NCBI RefSeq assembly: GCF_009695605.1
Contig: NZ_VUNQ01000019.1
Span: 1-62,602 of the forward strand
Origin: Tissierella pigra
Lineage (GTDB): Bacteria > Bacillota > Clostridia > Tissierellales > Tissierellaceae
DNA: 62,602 nt
Direction of reading: 5' to 3'
Shown piece by piece: positions 1 to 8,263 of the stretch. The notes under the pieces are model-generated. The model made no database searches and was not told where the DNA came from. It saw only the letters and a program-made list of their open reading frames with translations. The number at the start of each line of letters is the position of its first letter. Positions within the stretch are counted from its first letter, which is position 1. The position numbers were made by a program, and so were the translations under genes.

Positions 1-149
1 TGTTTGTTTAGCGACTCAATTATACCAAAAAAAGGGGGGTCATTGTTTTTTGTTTTAAAAAAACTTTGAAACCCTTGATAATACAGAGTATAGATCTATT
101 AATTATATAAATAGGTTTACACTAACTAGAATTAATCGGAGGGATTAAT

Positions 150-428
150 ATGAAAAGACCATTAGAAAACATAAAGTATAATATTTCAGAAGCTTTAGAA
201 CTGCCTATAGATATTATGATGGACTTACCAAGACTAACAGTAATAGGTAATGTTGAAGCCTCATTATTAAATCACAAAGGAATAATAGAATATACTGAAA
301 AGATCATAAGAATAAATACAAAATCAGGGATATTTAAAATAACAGGAGAAGATTTGGAAATAAAAACTATACTATCTGAAGAGATTATTATTATGGGAAA
401 TATTGAAAATATAGAAATCATAAGCTAG
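150..428 (+). CDS. yqfC: Sporulation protein YqfC
   Basis: A 92-residue protein of the YabP/YqfC family, small beta-rich proteins made in the mother cell during sporulation. The sequence is a single short domain with no signal peptide. The ATG is preceded by a strong CGGAGGG ribosome binding site. It lies 11 bases before yqfD, the usual partner, and the two probably share a transcript. In Bacillus the pair is sigma-E dependent (family knowledge); I did not find a convincing sigma-E promoter here. Bases 1-149 upstream hold no gene that I can see. Confidence 0.9.
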   Translation: MKRPLENIKYNISEALELPIDIMMDLPRLTVIGNVEASLLNHKGIIEYTEKIIRINTKSGIFKITGEDLEIKTILSEEIIIMGNIENIEIIS

Positions 429-439
429 GGAGTGTTGAT

Positions 440-1642
440 ATGCTAGCTATAAAAATATGGAATTATTTTAAAGGATATGTTATTATTAGGGTTGAAGGAT
501 TAACACTGGAAAGATTATTAAATTTAGCAGCAACACATGATATATATCTTTGGGATATAAAAAGAAAAAACAATCTTGTATTAGAGATGAAATCCACAAC
601 TAGAGGATTTAAGGAACTAAGAGAAATCGTCAAAAAAGTAGGATGCCGGGTAGAAATAAAAGACAAAATAGGACTTCCATTTAGTATACTGAAGCTAAAA
701 GAAAGAAAAATGTTAGTTGTAGGTTTTTTGATGTTTTGTATAATAACCATATGGCTAACATCTACTATCTGGAATATAGAAATAATAGGAAATGAGCAAA
801 CACCAAAGGAAGAGATAATTTCTTTACTTAAAGATAACAATATAAATATAGGCAAATTAAAATTTAATATGGATAAAGATAATATTAAGTATATGTTAAT
901 AGATAATTATGATTATTTCTCCTTTGTCTCTGTAAATATAAAGGGAACAAAAATGACTATAGAAGTAAAAGAACAAGATTTGCCACCTGAAAAAGTAGAT
1001 AAGTCATATCCATGCCATATAGTAGCAAAGAAAAAAGGAGTTATAGTTAAAGTTGTACCTAGAAATGGCAGAGCAATTGTAGAAAAAGGTGAAGTAATTA
1101 ATGAAGGAGAAATCCTTATAGCGGGTATACTAACTAATGAAAATAGGGAAGAACAGATATTAGTTCATGCAGAGGGAGAAGTAATGGCATTAACTAGATA
1201 TAGCAGCATTATAAAAGAACCTATAGTAAAAAATGAAGAAAGGGAAACAGGAAAAGTATACAAGGAAAAAGGAATTAAATTTGGAGATAAAGGTATTATT
1301 TTTATGAAAGGAAATATTCCTTTTACTAATTACAAAGAAATGGAAACAAAAAAAGATTTAATAAATCTTCAAAAATATAATATAAGTTTTCCAATTAAAA
1401 CAGTGAATTACGAATATAGAGAAGTAGAGCTAAAGGAAATTAAACAAAATATAGATTTTTTAAAGAGAGATTCTCAAATTAAAGCTACAAAAGAAATAAA
1501 TAGTCAATTACCTGAAAATGTAGAAATACAATCAAAGAATACTAGACATCAAATAGATGGAAATATATTAACTACCCAAGTAATAGTAGAAGTACTAGAA
1601 GACATAGGAAGAAAGCAAATTATAGGGAACAAGGAGGAATAA
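440..1642 (+). CDS. yqfD: Sporulation membrane protein YqfD
   Basis: A 400-residue protein, close to the usual YqfD length of about 400. One strong transmembrane segment lies near residues 92-113, followed by a long extracytoplasmic region that begins with a FtsQ/POTRA-like stretch around residues 114-180. YqfD is a conserved mother-cell sporulation protein whose biochemical role is not established. AGGGAGTG precedes the ATG. It follows yqfC by 11 bases and precedes the phoH start by only 2 bases, which indicates one operon. Confidence 0.9.
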   Translation: MLAIKIWNYFKGYVIIRVEGLTLERLLNLAATHDIYLWDIKRKNNLVLEMKSTTRGFKELREIVKKVGCRVEIKDKIGLPFSILKLKERKMLVVGFLMFCIITIWLTSTIWNIEIIGNEQTPKEEIISLLKDNNINIGKLKFNMDKDNIKYMLIDNYDYFSFVSVNIKGTKMTIEVKEQDLPPEKVDKSYPCHIVAKKKGVIVKVVPRNGRAIVEKGEVINEGEILIAGILTNENREEQILVHAEGEVMALTRYSSIIKEPIVKNEERETGKVYKEKGIKFGDKGIIFMKGNIPFTNYKEMETKKDLINLQKYNISFPIKTVNYEYREVELKEIKQNIDFLKRDSQIKATKEINSQLPENVEIQSKNTRHQIDGNILTTQVIVEVLEDIGRKQIIGNKEE

Positions 1643-1644
1643 GT

Positions 1645-2619
1645 TTGACAAACAATATAGAAGAAAATAGTATTGTAATAGAAAACAATGAAACTTTAAG
1701 AGAATTATTTGGAGATTTAGATGAAAATATTAATATAATAAAAGAAGAATTAGGAATCAACATAGCAACTAGAGAAAATGAAATAAAATTATATGGAAAT
1801 AGAGTATCTATAGACTTGGGAGAAAGTTTGATTTATAATTTAATTGATATAATTAAAAAACATGGAAAACTTGATAAGCAAGAACTTAGATACTCCATTA
1901 AACTTTTGCTGGATGGACAAGGAGAATATGTAAAAGAATTATTAAATGAAGTAATTTGTGTTACAGCTTCAGGAAAAAGTATCAAACCTAAAACCTTAGG
2001 ACAAAAAAAATATTTAAATGCAATTAAATCCAATGATATAGTATTTGGAATTGGACCTGCAGGAACAGGAAAGACATATTTAGCTATGGCAATGGCAGTT
2101 CAAGCTTTTAAAAATAAGGAAGTGAATAGAATAATTCTTACAAGACCAGCAGTTGAAGCAGGGGAAAGCTTAGGATTCTTACCTGGAGATTTACAAGAAA
2201 AAGTTGACCCATATTTAAGACCTATCTATGATGCCTTATTTGACATATTAGGGGCAGAATCCTACGGTAGATATATTGAAAAAGGTGTAATTGAAGTAGC
2301 TCCTTTAGCTTATATGAGAGGCAGGACTCTTGATTCATCATATGTTATATTAGATGAGGCACAAAACACTACAAATGAACAGATGAAAATGTTTTTAACC
2401 AGACTTGGATTTGGTTCAAAGGCTATTATTACGGGAGATATAACTCAAATTGATTTGGCTAAAGGAAAGGAATCAGGTCTTAAAGGTATTACAAATATAT
2501 TAAATGATGTTAGAGGAATAGACTTTATATATCTTACAAAGCATGATATAGTTAGACATCCTTTAGTTCAAAGGATAATAGATGCTTATGAAAGATATGA
2601 AGATACTAAAGATAAGTAA
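1645..2619 (+). CDS. phoH: PhoH family ATPase (PhoL)
   Basis: A 324-residue P-loop protein of the PhoH family. Walker A GPAGTGKT lies at residues 137-144, with a Walker B-like stretch VILDEAQN further on; the PhoH core resembles the helicase superfamily 1 ATPase domain. The N-terminal 110 residues are the usual leader region. In Firmicutes the gene sits next to ybeY and is thought to act in RNA metabolism or ribosome assembly; the exact role is not settled. The start is a TTG with GGAGG 5-10 bases upstream, two bases after yqfD. Confidence 0.92.
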   Translation: MTNNIEENSIVIENNETLRELFGDLDENINIIKEELGINIATRENEIKLYGNRVSIDLGESLIYNLIDIIKKHGKLDKQELRYSIKLLLDGQGEYVKELLNEVICVTASGKSIKPKTLGQKKYLNAIKSNDIVFGIGPAGTGKTYLAMAMAVQAFKNKEVNRIILTRPAVEAGESLGFLPGDLQEKVDPYLRPIYDALFDILGAESYGRYIEKGVIEVAPLAYMRGRTLDSSYVILDEAQNTTNEQMKMFLTRLGFGSKAIITGDITQIDLAKGKESGLKGITNILNDVRGIDFIYLTKHDIVRHPLVQRIIDAYERYEDTKDK

Positions 2620-2771
2620 AATATAGATAATAAAGATTTTAGGCAATGAAAATAGAAGAGTTTACTTGGTTATTGCTTGTGATTTTTTACGGCAATTCTT
2701 TTTTTAACTTTTAATAGAATGAAATCAATAAGTAAAATTAATATCAATACAGAAAATCGGAGGCATATGCC

Positions 2772-3236
2772 ATGGAAATATATATAGATAATAGGCAGGA
2801 TAAAATAAAGTTAGAATATGATATTGAAAGGATAATTGAAAATGTAGTAAAAGAAGTTTTAAACTTAGAAGAAGAATCCCTAGATTGCGAGGTCAGTGTG
2901 TCATTTGTAGATAATACAGAAATAAGAGAGTTAAATAGAGAGTATAGATCCATGGATAAGGAAACAGATGTATTGTCTTTTCCAATGGAAGATGACTTTT
3001 TCCTAGAAGGACCTACCTTATTAGGAGATATAATTATTTCCTTGGAAAAGGCATTGGAACAATCTGAAGATTTTGGACATTCTCTAGATAGAGAAATTGC
3101 GTATTTAACAGCCCACTCTATGCTTCACTTATTGGGTTATGATCATATGGAAGAAGATGAGAAGGATATAATGAGAACAAAAGAAAAAGAGATAATGAAA
3201 AGATTAGGGATATTCAAAGAAAACAAAGGGGATTAA
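2772..3236 (+). CDS. ybeY: Endoribonuclease YbeY (rRNA maturation factor)
   Basis: YbeY is a zinc-dependent endoribonuclease needed for 16S rRNA 3'-end maturation and ribosome quality control. The signature H-x3-H-x5-H is present as HSMLHLLGYDH, with zinc ligands H115, H119 and H125. Length is 154 residues, as expected. CGGAGGC precedes the ATG. A gene for the 7TM-HD phosphodiesterase YqfF/PgpH, often found between phoH and ybeY in Firmicutes, is absent; a 152-base gap lies there instead. Confidence 0.95.
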   Translation: MEIYIDNRQDKIKLEYDIERIIENVVKEVLNLEEESLDCEVSVSFVDNTEIRELNREYRSMDKETDVLSFPMEDDFFLEGPTLLGDIIISLEKALEQSEDFGHSLDREIAYLTAHSMLHLLGYDHMEEDEKDIMRTKEKEIMKRLGIFKENKGD

Positions 3237-3239
3237 AAT

Positions 3240-3944
3240 ATGAAAAGGAAATCCATAATCGATAGTTTTAATTTTGCAGTTTCTGGAATCATCATAGCAT
3301 TAAAGACTGAAAAAAATATGAAAATACACTATATAATTGCCCTTGGAGTTATAATTTTAAGTCTTTTTTTTGATTTCTCCAGGGTAGAATTTCTTTTATT
3401 ATTGTTTTCAATAACATTAGTAGTTGTAGCTGAAATGGTAAATACTGCATTAGAAAGAGTAATAGACTTAATCACACAGGACTATCACCCATTAGCACGT
3501 TTAGTAAAGGATGTGGCAGCAGGTGCAGTTTTAATTGCAGCTATTAACTCTATAATAGTAGGATATTTACTTTTTTTCGATAGATTAAGTGAGTATACAA
3601 ATTTATTATTATTTAAAATAAGAGGATCATCCGTTCATCTTACTTTTGTGGCACTATTAATAGTTATACTTTTAACCATAGGGCTTAAAGCCAAGTTTTA
3701 TAGAGGGCGGGGTACACATTTTCAAGGGGGGACAGTAAGTGGTCACTCTGCAGTATCATTTTGTGTAGCTACAATAATAGCTTTTTTAGCACAAAATATG
3801 TTAGTTACCACATTGACTTTTTCCCTGGCTATTCTAGTAGGTGAAAGTAGAATCGAAGGAAAAATACATAGCCTTATGGAAGTTATATTTGGTGGAATAC
3901 TAGGAATATTAGTAGGAGTCTTAGTGTTTCAAATCATAGGATAA
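3240..3944 (+). CDS. dgkA: Diacylglycerol/undecaprenol kinase fused to PAP2-type phosphatase
   Basis: A two-domain membrane protein of 234 residues. Residues 1-120 are a DgkA-type integral membrane kinase with the conserved EMVNTALERVIDL helix; Gram-positive members phosphorylate undecaprenol. Residues 130-234 are a short PAP2 acid-phosphatase domain with GHSAVSF and SR-x5-H motifs (SRIEGKIH). The second domain could dephosphorylate undecaprenyl pyrophosphate or a related lipid, so the protein may balance the lipid-carrier pool for wall synthesis (inference). It starts 3 bases after ybeY. Confidence 0.9.
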   Translation: MKRKSIIDSFNFAVSGIIIALKTEKNMKIHYIIALGVIILSLFFDFSRVEFLLLLFSITLVVVAEMVNTALERVIDLITQDYHPLARLVKDVAAGAVLIAAINSIIVGYLLFFDRLSEYTNLLLFKIRGSSVHLTFVALLIVILLTIGLKAKFYRGRGTHFQGGTVSGHSAVSFCVATIIAFLAQNMLVTTLTFSLAILVGESRIEGKIHSLMEVIFGGILGILVGVLVFQIIG

Positions 3945-3955
3945 GGGGGACCAAA

Positions 3956-4999
3956 ATGAAATTAAGAATAAGAATTATTTTATTAGCAGCTTGTGTAGCT
4001 TTAATGCTAACTGGATGTAAGAAGTCAAAAGTAGAAGAACCAGCAGTAATAGAAAATTCAGAAGAAGGAGAAGAAACTTTAGAAGAAACAAAAGAACCAG
4101 AAAAAGTGGGTGTGCCTTCACCTTTAAGTGGAATATATGTAGAAGAATCAAAGGTAAATAGAAGACCTGTGGCAATTATGTTTGATAATCATCATGGTGC
4201 TAGATGGCAATCTGGTTTAAAGGATGCAGAAATAGTATATGAAGCTTTAGTTGAGGCTCCTTATACTAGATATATGGGTATATATCTAATAAACGACCCA
4301 GACTCCATTGGACCAATTAGATCAGCTAGACCTTATTTTATAACATCTGCTTTAGAGTATGATGCTGTTTACGTTCATGTAGGTGGAAGCGCACAGGCGA
4401 AGTCAGACATTAAATCCTTAAAAGTAGCAGATATAGATGGATTAAGTAGTTCCAACAAAGTGTTTTGGAGGAAGTCTCATAAAAAGATGCCTCATAATCT
4501 ATATTCAAGTATGGAAATTTTAAGAGCAACTCAAGAGGAAAGAAAATACAGGTTAGATGGAGAATATAAACCTTTTAAATTTTATGAAGATGATACGGAT
4601 ATTGAAGGGGATATTGCCAATAATATTATTATTAAGTATAGGAAGAATAATACTACTGAATATAATTATGATACTGAAAATAAGGTTTATACTAGAAAGA
4701 AAGATGATAAACTACATATAGATGAATCAGATGAGACTCCTATTGTAGCTAAAAATATAATAATTCAAGAGGCAAAAACAAAAGTACTTGACAATGAAGG
4801 CAGATTAGATGTTCAATTAATGGGAGCAGGAGAAGGAAAATATATAACCAATGGCAAAATAATAGATATAAAATGGGCAAAGACATCGAGAAATGATAAA
4901 ACCATATATACAAATTTAGAAGGAGAAGAAATAACTCTAAATCCAGGAATAACATGGATTCAAGTTGTTGAACCAAAAACAGAGATTACAATAGAGTAA
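3956..4999 (+). CDS. DUF3048 lipoprotein (YerB-like)
   Basis: A 347-residue exported protein with an N-terminal lipoprotein signal peptide and lipobox ending LTGC, which puts the lipidated cysteine at residue 21. An acidic linker (residues 25-50) leads into the DUF3048 domain (roughly 55-190, with IMFDNH and GPIRSARP) and then DUF3048_C (roughly 215-345). The family includes Bacillus YerB; its function is unknown. It should sit on the outer face of the membrane. AGGGGGACC is the ribosome binding site, 12 bases after the preceding gene. Confidence 0.88.
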   Translation: MKLRIRIILLAACVALMLTGCKKSKVEEPAVIENSEEGEETLEETKEPEKVGVPSPLSGIYVEESKVNRRPVAIMFDNHHGARWQSGLKDAEIVYEALVEAPYTRYMGIYLINDPDSIGPIRSARPYFITSALEYDAVYVHVGGSAQAKSDIKSLKVADIDGLSSSNKVFWRKSHKKMPHNLYSSMEILRATQEERKYRLDGEYKPFKFYEDDTDIEGDIANNIIIKYRKNNTTEYNYDTENKVYTRKKDDKLHIDESDETPIVAKNIIIQEAKTKVLDNEGRLDVQLMGAGEGKYITNGKIIDIKWAKTSRNDKTIYTNLEGEEITLNPGITWIQVVEPKTEITIE

Positions 5000-5029
5000 A
5001 ATAAATCCAAAAAAAGAGGAGGTATTTCA

Positions 5030-5449
5030 TTGGATATAAAAGGATTAATAAGAAAAGCTTTAGAGGCCCAACAAAAAGCATATGTTCCATATTCAAAATT
5101 TCATGTTGGTGCAGCTTTACTGACTGAAGATGATGAAATTTTTACAGGATGTAATATAGAAATTGCATCATATTCAGCTACATTATGTGCAGAAAGAACT
5201 GCCATATTTAAGGCAATATCTGAAGGACATAAAAACATAAAGGCAATAGTTGTTGTAGGAGATACAGATTTTACTTATCCCTGTGGAATTTGTAGACAAG
5301 TAATTAGAGAATTTGGAAATAATGCTAAAATAATCATAGCCAAATCTGAAGATGACTATAGAGAATATACATTGGAGGAACTATTACCTCATAGTTTCGG
5401 TCCAGAGGATTTAGAGGAAGCAAAAAACAGGAGTGAAAATAATGTATAA
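5030..5449 (+). CDS. cdd: Cytidine deaminase
   Basis: Cdd hydrolyses cytidine and deoxycytidine to uridine and deoxyuridine in pyrimidine salvage. The catalytic CAE motif (C53, E55) and PCGICRQ (C85, C88) supply the zinc site and the proton-shuttling glutamate. At 139 residues it is the homotetrameric short form. The start is a TTG with AGAGGAGGT upstream. The 3' end overlaps the start of era by 8 bases, the usual cdd-era coupling in Firmicutes. Confidence 0.95.
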   Translation: MDIKGLIRKALEAQQKAYVPYSKFHVGAALLTEDDEIFTGCNIEIASYSATLCAERTAIFKAISEGHKNIKAIVVVGDTDFTYPCGICRQVIREFGNNAKIIIAKSEDDYREYTLEELLPHSFGPEDLEEAKNRSENNV

Positions 5450-6326
5450 ATCAGGATTTGTAACTGTAATAGGAAGACCAAATGTTGGGAAATCAACTTT
5501 GTTAAATCAGGTAATAGGGGAGAAAATATCCATAATATCGGATAAACCTCAAACCACAAGAAATAAAATACAACTAGTATATACAGAGGAAAACAGTCAA
5601 ATAGTTTTTCTTGATACACCAGGTATTCAGATGCCTAAAAATAAACTAGGGGAATATATGTTAAAGATTTCAAAAAGCACCTTAGAGGAAGTAGACGTAG
5701 TTACTTTTATGGTTGATAATAGTATGGAAATTGGTACTATGGATAATCTAATAATAGAGGATTTAAAGAAAATATCTACCCCAATAGTTTTACTAATCAA
5801 TAAAACAGATAAATTAACAGAGGAAGAAGTATTACAATTAATAGATAAATATGGTAAAATGAATATGTTTGAAGAAATAATACCCATATCTGCATTAAAT
5901 AATAATAATATAGAAAGATATATAGAAGTATTAAAAAGTAAATTACCAGAAGGTCCACAGTATTTTCCAGAAGATATGATAACAGATCAGCCAGAAAGAT
6001 TTGTTATAGCTGAAATCATAAGAGAAAAAGCATTACTTAGTTTAGAGGAAGAAGTTCCCCATGGAATTTATGTTTCTATAGATGGAGTAAAGGAAAGAGA
6101 AGGTAAAGATTTAATAGATGTTTTTGCTAATATATACTGTGAAAAAGATTCCCATAAGGGTATAGTAATAGGTAAAAAAGGGACCAAATTAAAGGAAATA
6201 GGACAAAATGCAAGAATGGATATAGAGTCTCTCTTGGGAAGCAAGGTAAATCTTCAAATTTGGGTTAAAGTAGAAAAGAATTGGAGAGAAAGAGAAAATA
6301 AAGTAAAATACTTTGGATATAAATAG
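5442..6326 (+). CDS. era: GTPase Era
   Basis: Era is an essential GTPase that binds the 3' end of 16S rRNA and helps assemble the 30S subunit. G1 is GRPNVGKST near residue 10, G2 lies in the TTRNK segment, G3 is DTPG, G4 is NKTD and G5 is the SAL segment; a KH RNA-binding domain fills the C-terminal third (GIVIGKKGTKLK). I chose the ATG at 5442, 8 bases after GGAG, over the GTG at 5433, which overlaps the ribosome binding site. Length 294 residues is normal. Confidence 0.95.
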   Translation: MYKSGFVTVIGRPNVGKSTLLNQVIGEKISIISDKPQTTRNKIQLVYTEENSQIVFLDTPGIQMPKNKLGEYMLKISKSTLEEVDVVTFMVDNSMEIGTMDNLIIEDLKKISTPIVLLINKTDKLTEEEVLQLIDKYGKMNMFEEIIPISALNNNNIERYIEVLKSKLPEGPQYFPEDMITDQPERFVIAEIIREKALLSLEEEVPHGIYVSIDGVKEREGKDLIDVFANIYCEKDSHKGIVIGKKGTKLKEIGQNARMDIESLLGSKVNLQIWVKVEKNWRERENKVKYFGYK

Positions 6327-6338
6327 TTAGGAAAAAAC

Positions 6339-7091
6339 ATGATAAGAACAGAAGGTATAGTTTTAAAAGAAATTAGATATAAAGATACATCTAAAATACT
6401 TAGTGTATATACTAGGAAATATGGTAAAATAGGTGTAATGGCTAGAGGTGCTTATAGACCTAAGTCTCAAATTATAGCCAATACTCAAGCTTTTTCTTAT
6501 AATGAATATCAGCTTCATAGAGGAAAAAGTTTTTTTTACCTAAATCAAGCTGATATAATAGAATCATTTTATTCCATAAGAGAAAAAATAGAAAGAGTGA
6601 GTTTTGGATATTATCTCCTTGAATTAATTGATAAATCCATGCCAGAAGAGCAAGAAAATAATAAGATATTCGATCTTTTAATAAAGGGATTAACTATTTT
6701 ATCTGAGTTAGATAAAGGATATTTTAAATTTATAACAGCATATGAACTTAAATTTATATCTTTTTTAGGCTATAAACCATATCTAAACAAATGTGTATTA
6801 TGTGGAAAAACTAATATAAATAATCTAAAATTTAGCATATCAGAGGGAGGTATAATTTGTAACAGTTGCTTTTCATTTAATTCTTCAAGTATCAATATAG
6901 ATAAGGAAATACTTGAGGGTATGAATTCTCTCTTATATAGTCCTCTGGAAGATGTAAATAAAGTTATTATTTCAAAGGAATCTCTTTATAAATTACACGA
7001 AATTATGGTACAATATATATTGTATAATATAGATAGACAGAAATTTAACTCTCTAAGTTTGATAAATTCTTTAGATAAAGAATTTATTTAA
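6339..7091 (+). CDS. recO: DNA repair protein RecO
   Basis: RecO acts in the RecFOR pathway and loads RecA on SSB-coated single-stranded DNA. The N-terminal OB fold is recognisable by the start MIRTEGIVLKEIRY-like pattern (TEGIVL, YTRKYGKIGVMARGA). A four-cysteine zinc site lies at about residues 148-179 (CVLC and CNSC). Length 250 residues is typical. It follows era by 12 bases in the conserved era-recO-glyQS order. Confidence 0.93.
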   Translation: MIRTEGIVLKEIRYKDTSKILSVYTRKYGKIGVMARGAYRPKSQIIANTQAFSYNEYQLHRGKSFFYLNQADIIESFYSIREKIERVSFGYYLLELIDKSMPEEQENNKIFDLLIKGLTILSELDKGYFKFITAYELKFISFLGYKPYLNKCVLCGKTNINNLKFSISEGGIICNSCFSFNSSSINIDKEILEGMNSLLYSPLEDVNKVIISKESLYKLHEIMVQYILYNIDRQKFNSLSLINSLDKEFI

Positions 7092-7102
7092 ATGACAGAG
7101 AC

Positions 7103-7131
7103 TTGACAAAAAAAACAAATTTTGCTAAATT
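7103..7131 (+). promoter_or_regulatory. Sigma-A promoter of the glyQS T-box leader
   Basis: TTGACA at 7103-7108 and TAAATT at 7126-7131 are separated by 17 bases. The position just after recO and just before the T-box leader fits a promoter for glyQS. Confidence 0.65.
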
Positions 7132-7149
7132 ATTAATCATATAAAATTT

Positions 7150-7340
7150 ATATACGATGATGAAGAAAGAACAATAGATATTATTTAAGCGAGTCTGGGA
7201 TGGTGTAAGCTAGATATAATTAATATTGAATAAGGCACTTCTGAGTATGCTTTTATAAAGTGGATACTCCTTAGGAGTATTAAATAGGGTGGAACCGCGG
7301 AAGTAGACCTTTCGTCCCTATGGGGATGTTGGGTTTTTTT
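7150..7340 (+). promoter_or_regulatory. Glycine T-box riboswitch upstream of glyQS
   Basis: The T-box sequence AGGGTGGAACCGCGG is complete at 7286-7300. Upstream is a Stem I-like region ending in GGCACTTCTGAGTA. The GGC at 7234-7236 is the likely specifier codon, which reads glycine and matches the downstream gene. Uncharged tRNA-Gly should stabilise the antiterminator and allow transcription. A terminator stem (about 7306-7332) with a run of seven T follows. Confidence 0.93.
7306..7338 (+). terminator. T-box-controlled intrinsic terminator
   Basis: A stem built around CGTCCC pairing with GGGGATG, followed by TTTTTTT, closes the T-box leader. It is the alternative to the antiterminator formed with the T-box sequence. 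Confidence 0.75.
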
Positions 7341-7375
7341 GTTTTCATAAATTGTTAAACTAAGGAGGGTTTTGT

Positions 7376-8263
7376 ATGTATTTTCAGGATTTAATGCTGA
7401 AATTACTAAATTATTGGGGAAATAAAGGATGTATAATATTGGAACCATATGACGTAGAAAAAGGAGCAGGAACAATGAGTCCTCATACTTTTTTAAGGGC
7501 CCTTGGACCAGAGCCATGGAAGGTTGTATATGTTGAGCCTTCAAGAAGGCCTGCTGATGCCAGGTATGGAGAAAATCCACATAGAGTATATCAACATCAT
7601 CAGCTTCAGGTAATTCTTAAACCATCTCCTGAAGAAGTACAAGAAATGTATTTAGATAGTTTAAGAGCCATAGGAATTGATCCTCTCAAACATGATATTA
7701 GATTTGTAGAGGATAACTGGGAAGCCCCAACTTTAGGAGCATGGGGGTTAGGATGGGAAGTATGGTTAGACGGTATGGAGATTACACAGTTTACATATTT
7801 CCAACAAGTAGGAAGTATTAATTGTGAATTAGAGTCAGCTGAATTGACTTATGGACTAGAAAGAATCGCTATGTATTTACAAGATGTAGATAATATATTT
7901 GATATAAAATGGAATGAACACTACACTTATGGAGATATATTCAATAAAGCTGAATATGAGCATTCTGTTTATAGTTTTGAAAAAGCGGATATTGACACAT
8001 TAAAAGGACTATTTAATACCTATGAAATCGAAGTGCAGAAAGTACTAGATGAAGGGCTTGTTTTGCCAAGTTATGATTATGTTCTTAAATGTTCCCACAC
8101 TTTTAATGTATTAGATGCAAGGGGAGCCATATCTGTATCTGAAAGAACAAGTTATATCGGAAGAGTAAGAAATTTAGCAAGAAAAGTTGCAGCGAAATAC
8201 ATCGAACAAAGAAAAGAAATGGAATATCCTCTACTGAAAAAGGAGGGGCATAGTAATGAGTAA
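7376..8263 (+). CDS. glyQ: Glycine-tRNA ligase alpha subunit
   Basis: The alpha subunit of the bacterial heterotetrameric glycyl-tRNA synthetase carries the class II catalytic core that makes glycyl-adenylate. Clear family blocks are [22 protein letters not shown] near the N terminus ([13 protein letters not shown]) and [15 protein letters not shown] around residues 53-67. Length 295 residues is typical. AAGGAGGG precedes the ATG. The gene overlaps glyS by 8 bases and is controlled by the glycine T-box. Confidence 0.97.
   Translation: MYFQDLMLKLLNYWGNKGCIILEPYDVEKGAGTMSPHTFLRALGPEPWKVVYVEPSRRPADARYGENPHRVYQHHQLQVILKPSPEEVQEMYLDSLRAIGIDPLKHDIRFVEDNWEAPTLGAWGLGWEVWLDGMEITQFTYFQQVGSINCELESAELTYGLERIAMYLQDVDNIFDIKWNEHYTYGDIFNKAEYEHSVYSFEKADIDTLKGLFNTYEIEVQKVLDEGLVLPSYDYVLKCSHTFNVLDARGAISVSERTSYIGRVRNLARKVAAKYIEQRKEMEYPLLKKEGHSNE

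Noticed and set aside
5433-5441. GTG start for era
   Set aside because: It overlaps the GGAG ribosome binding site; the ATG at 5442 is correctly spaced.
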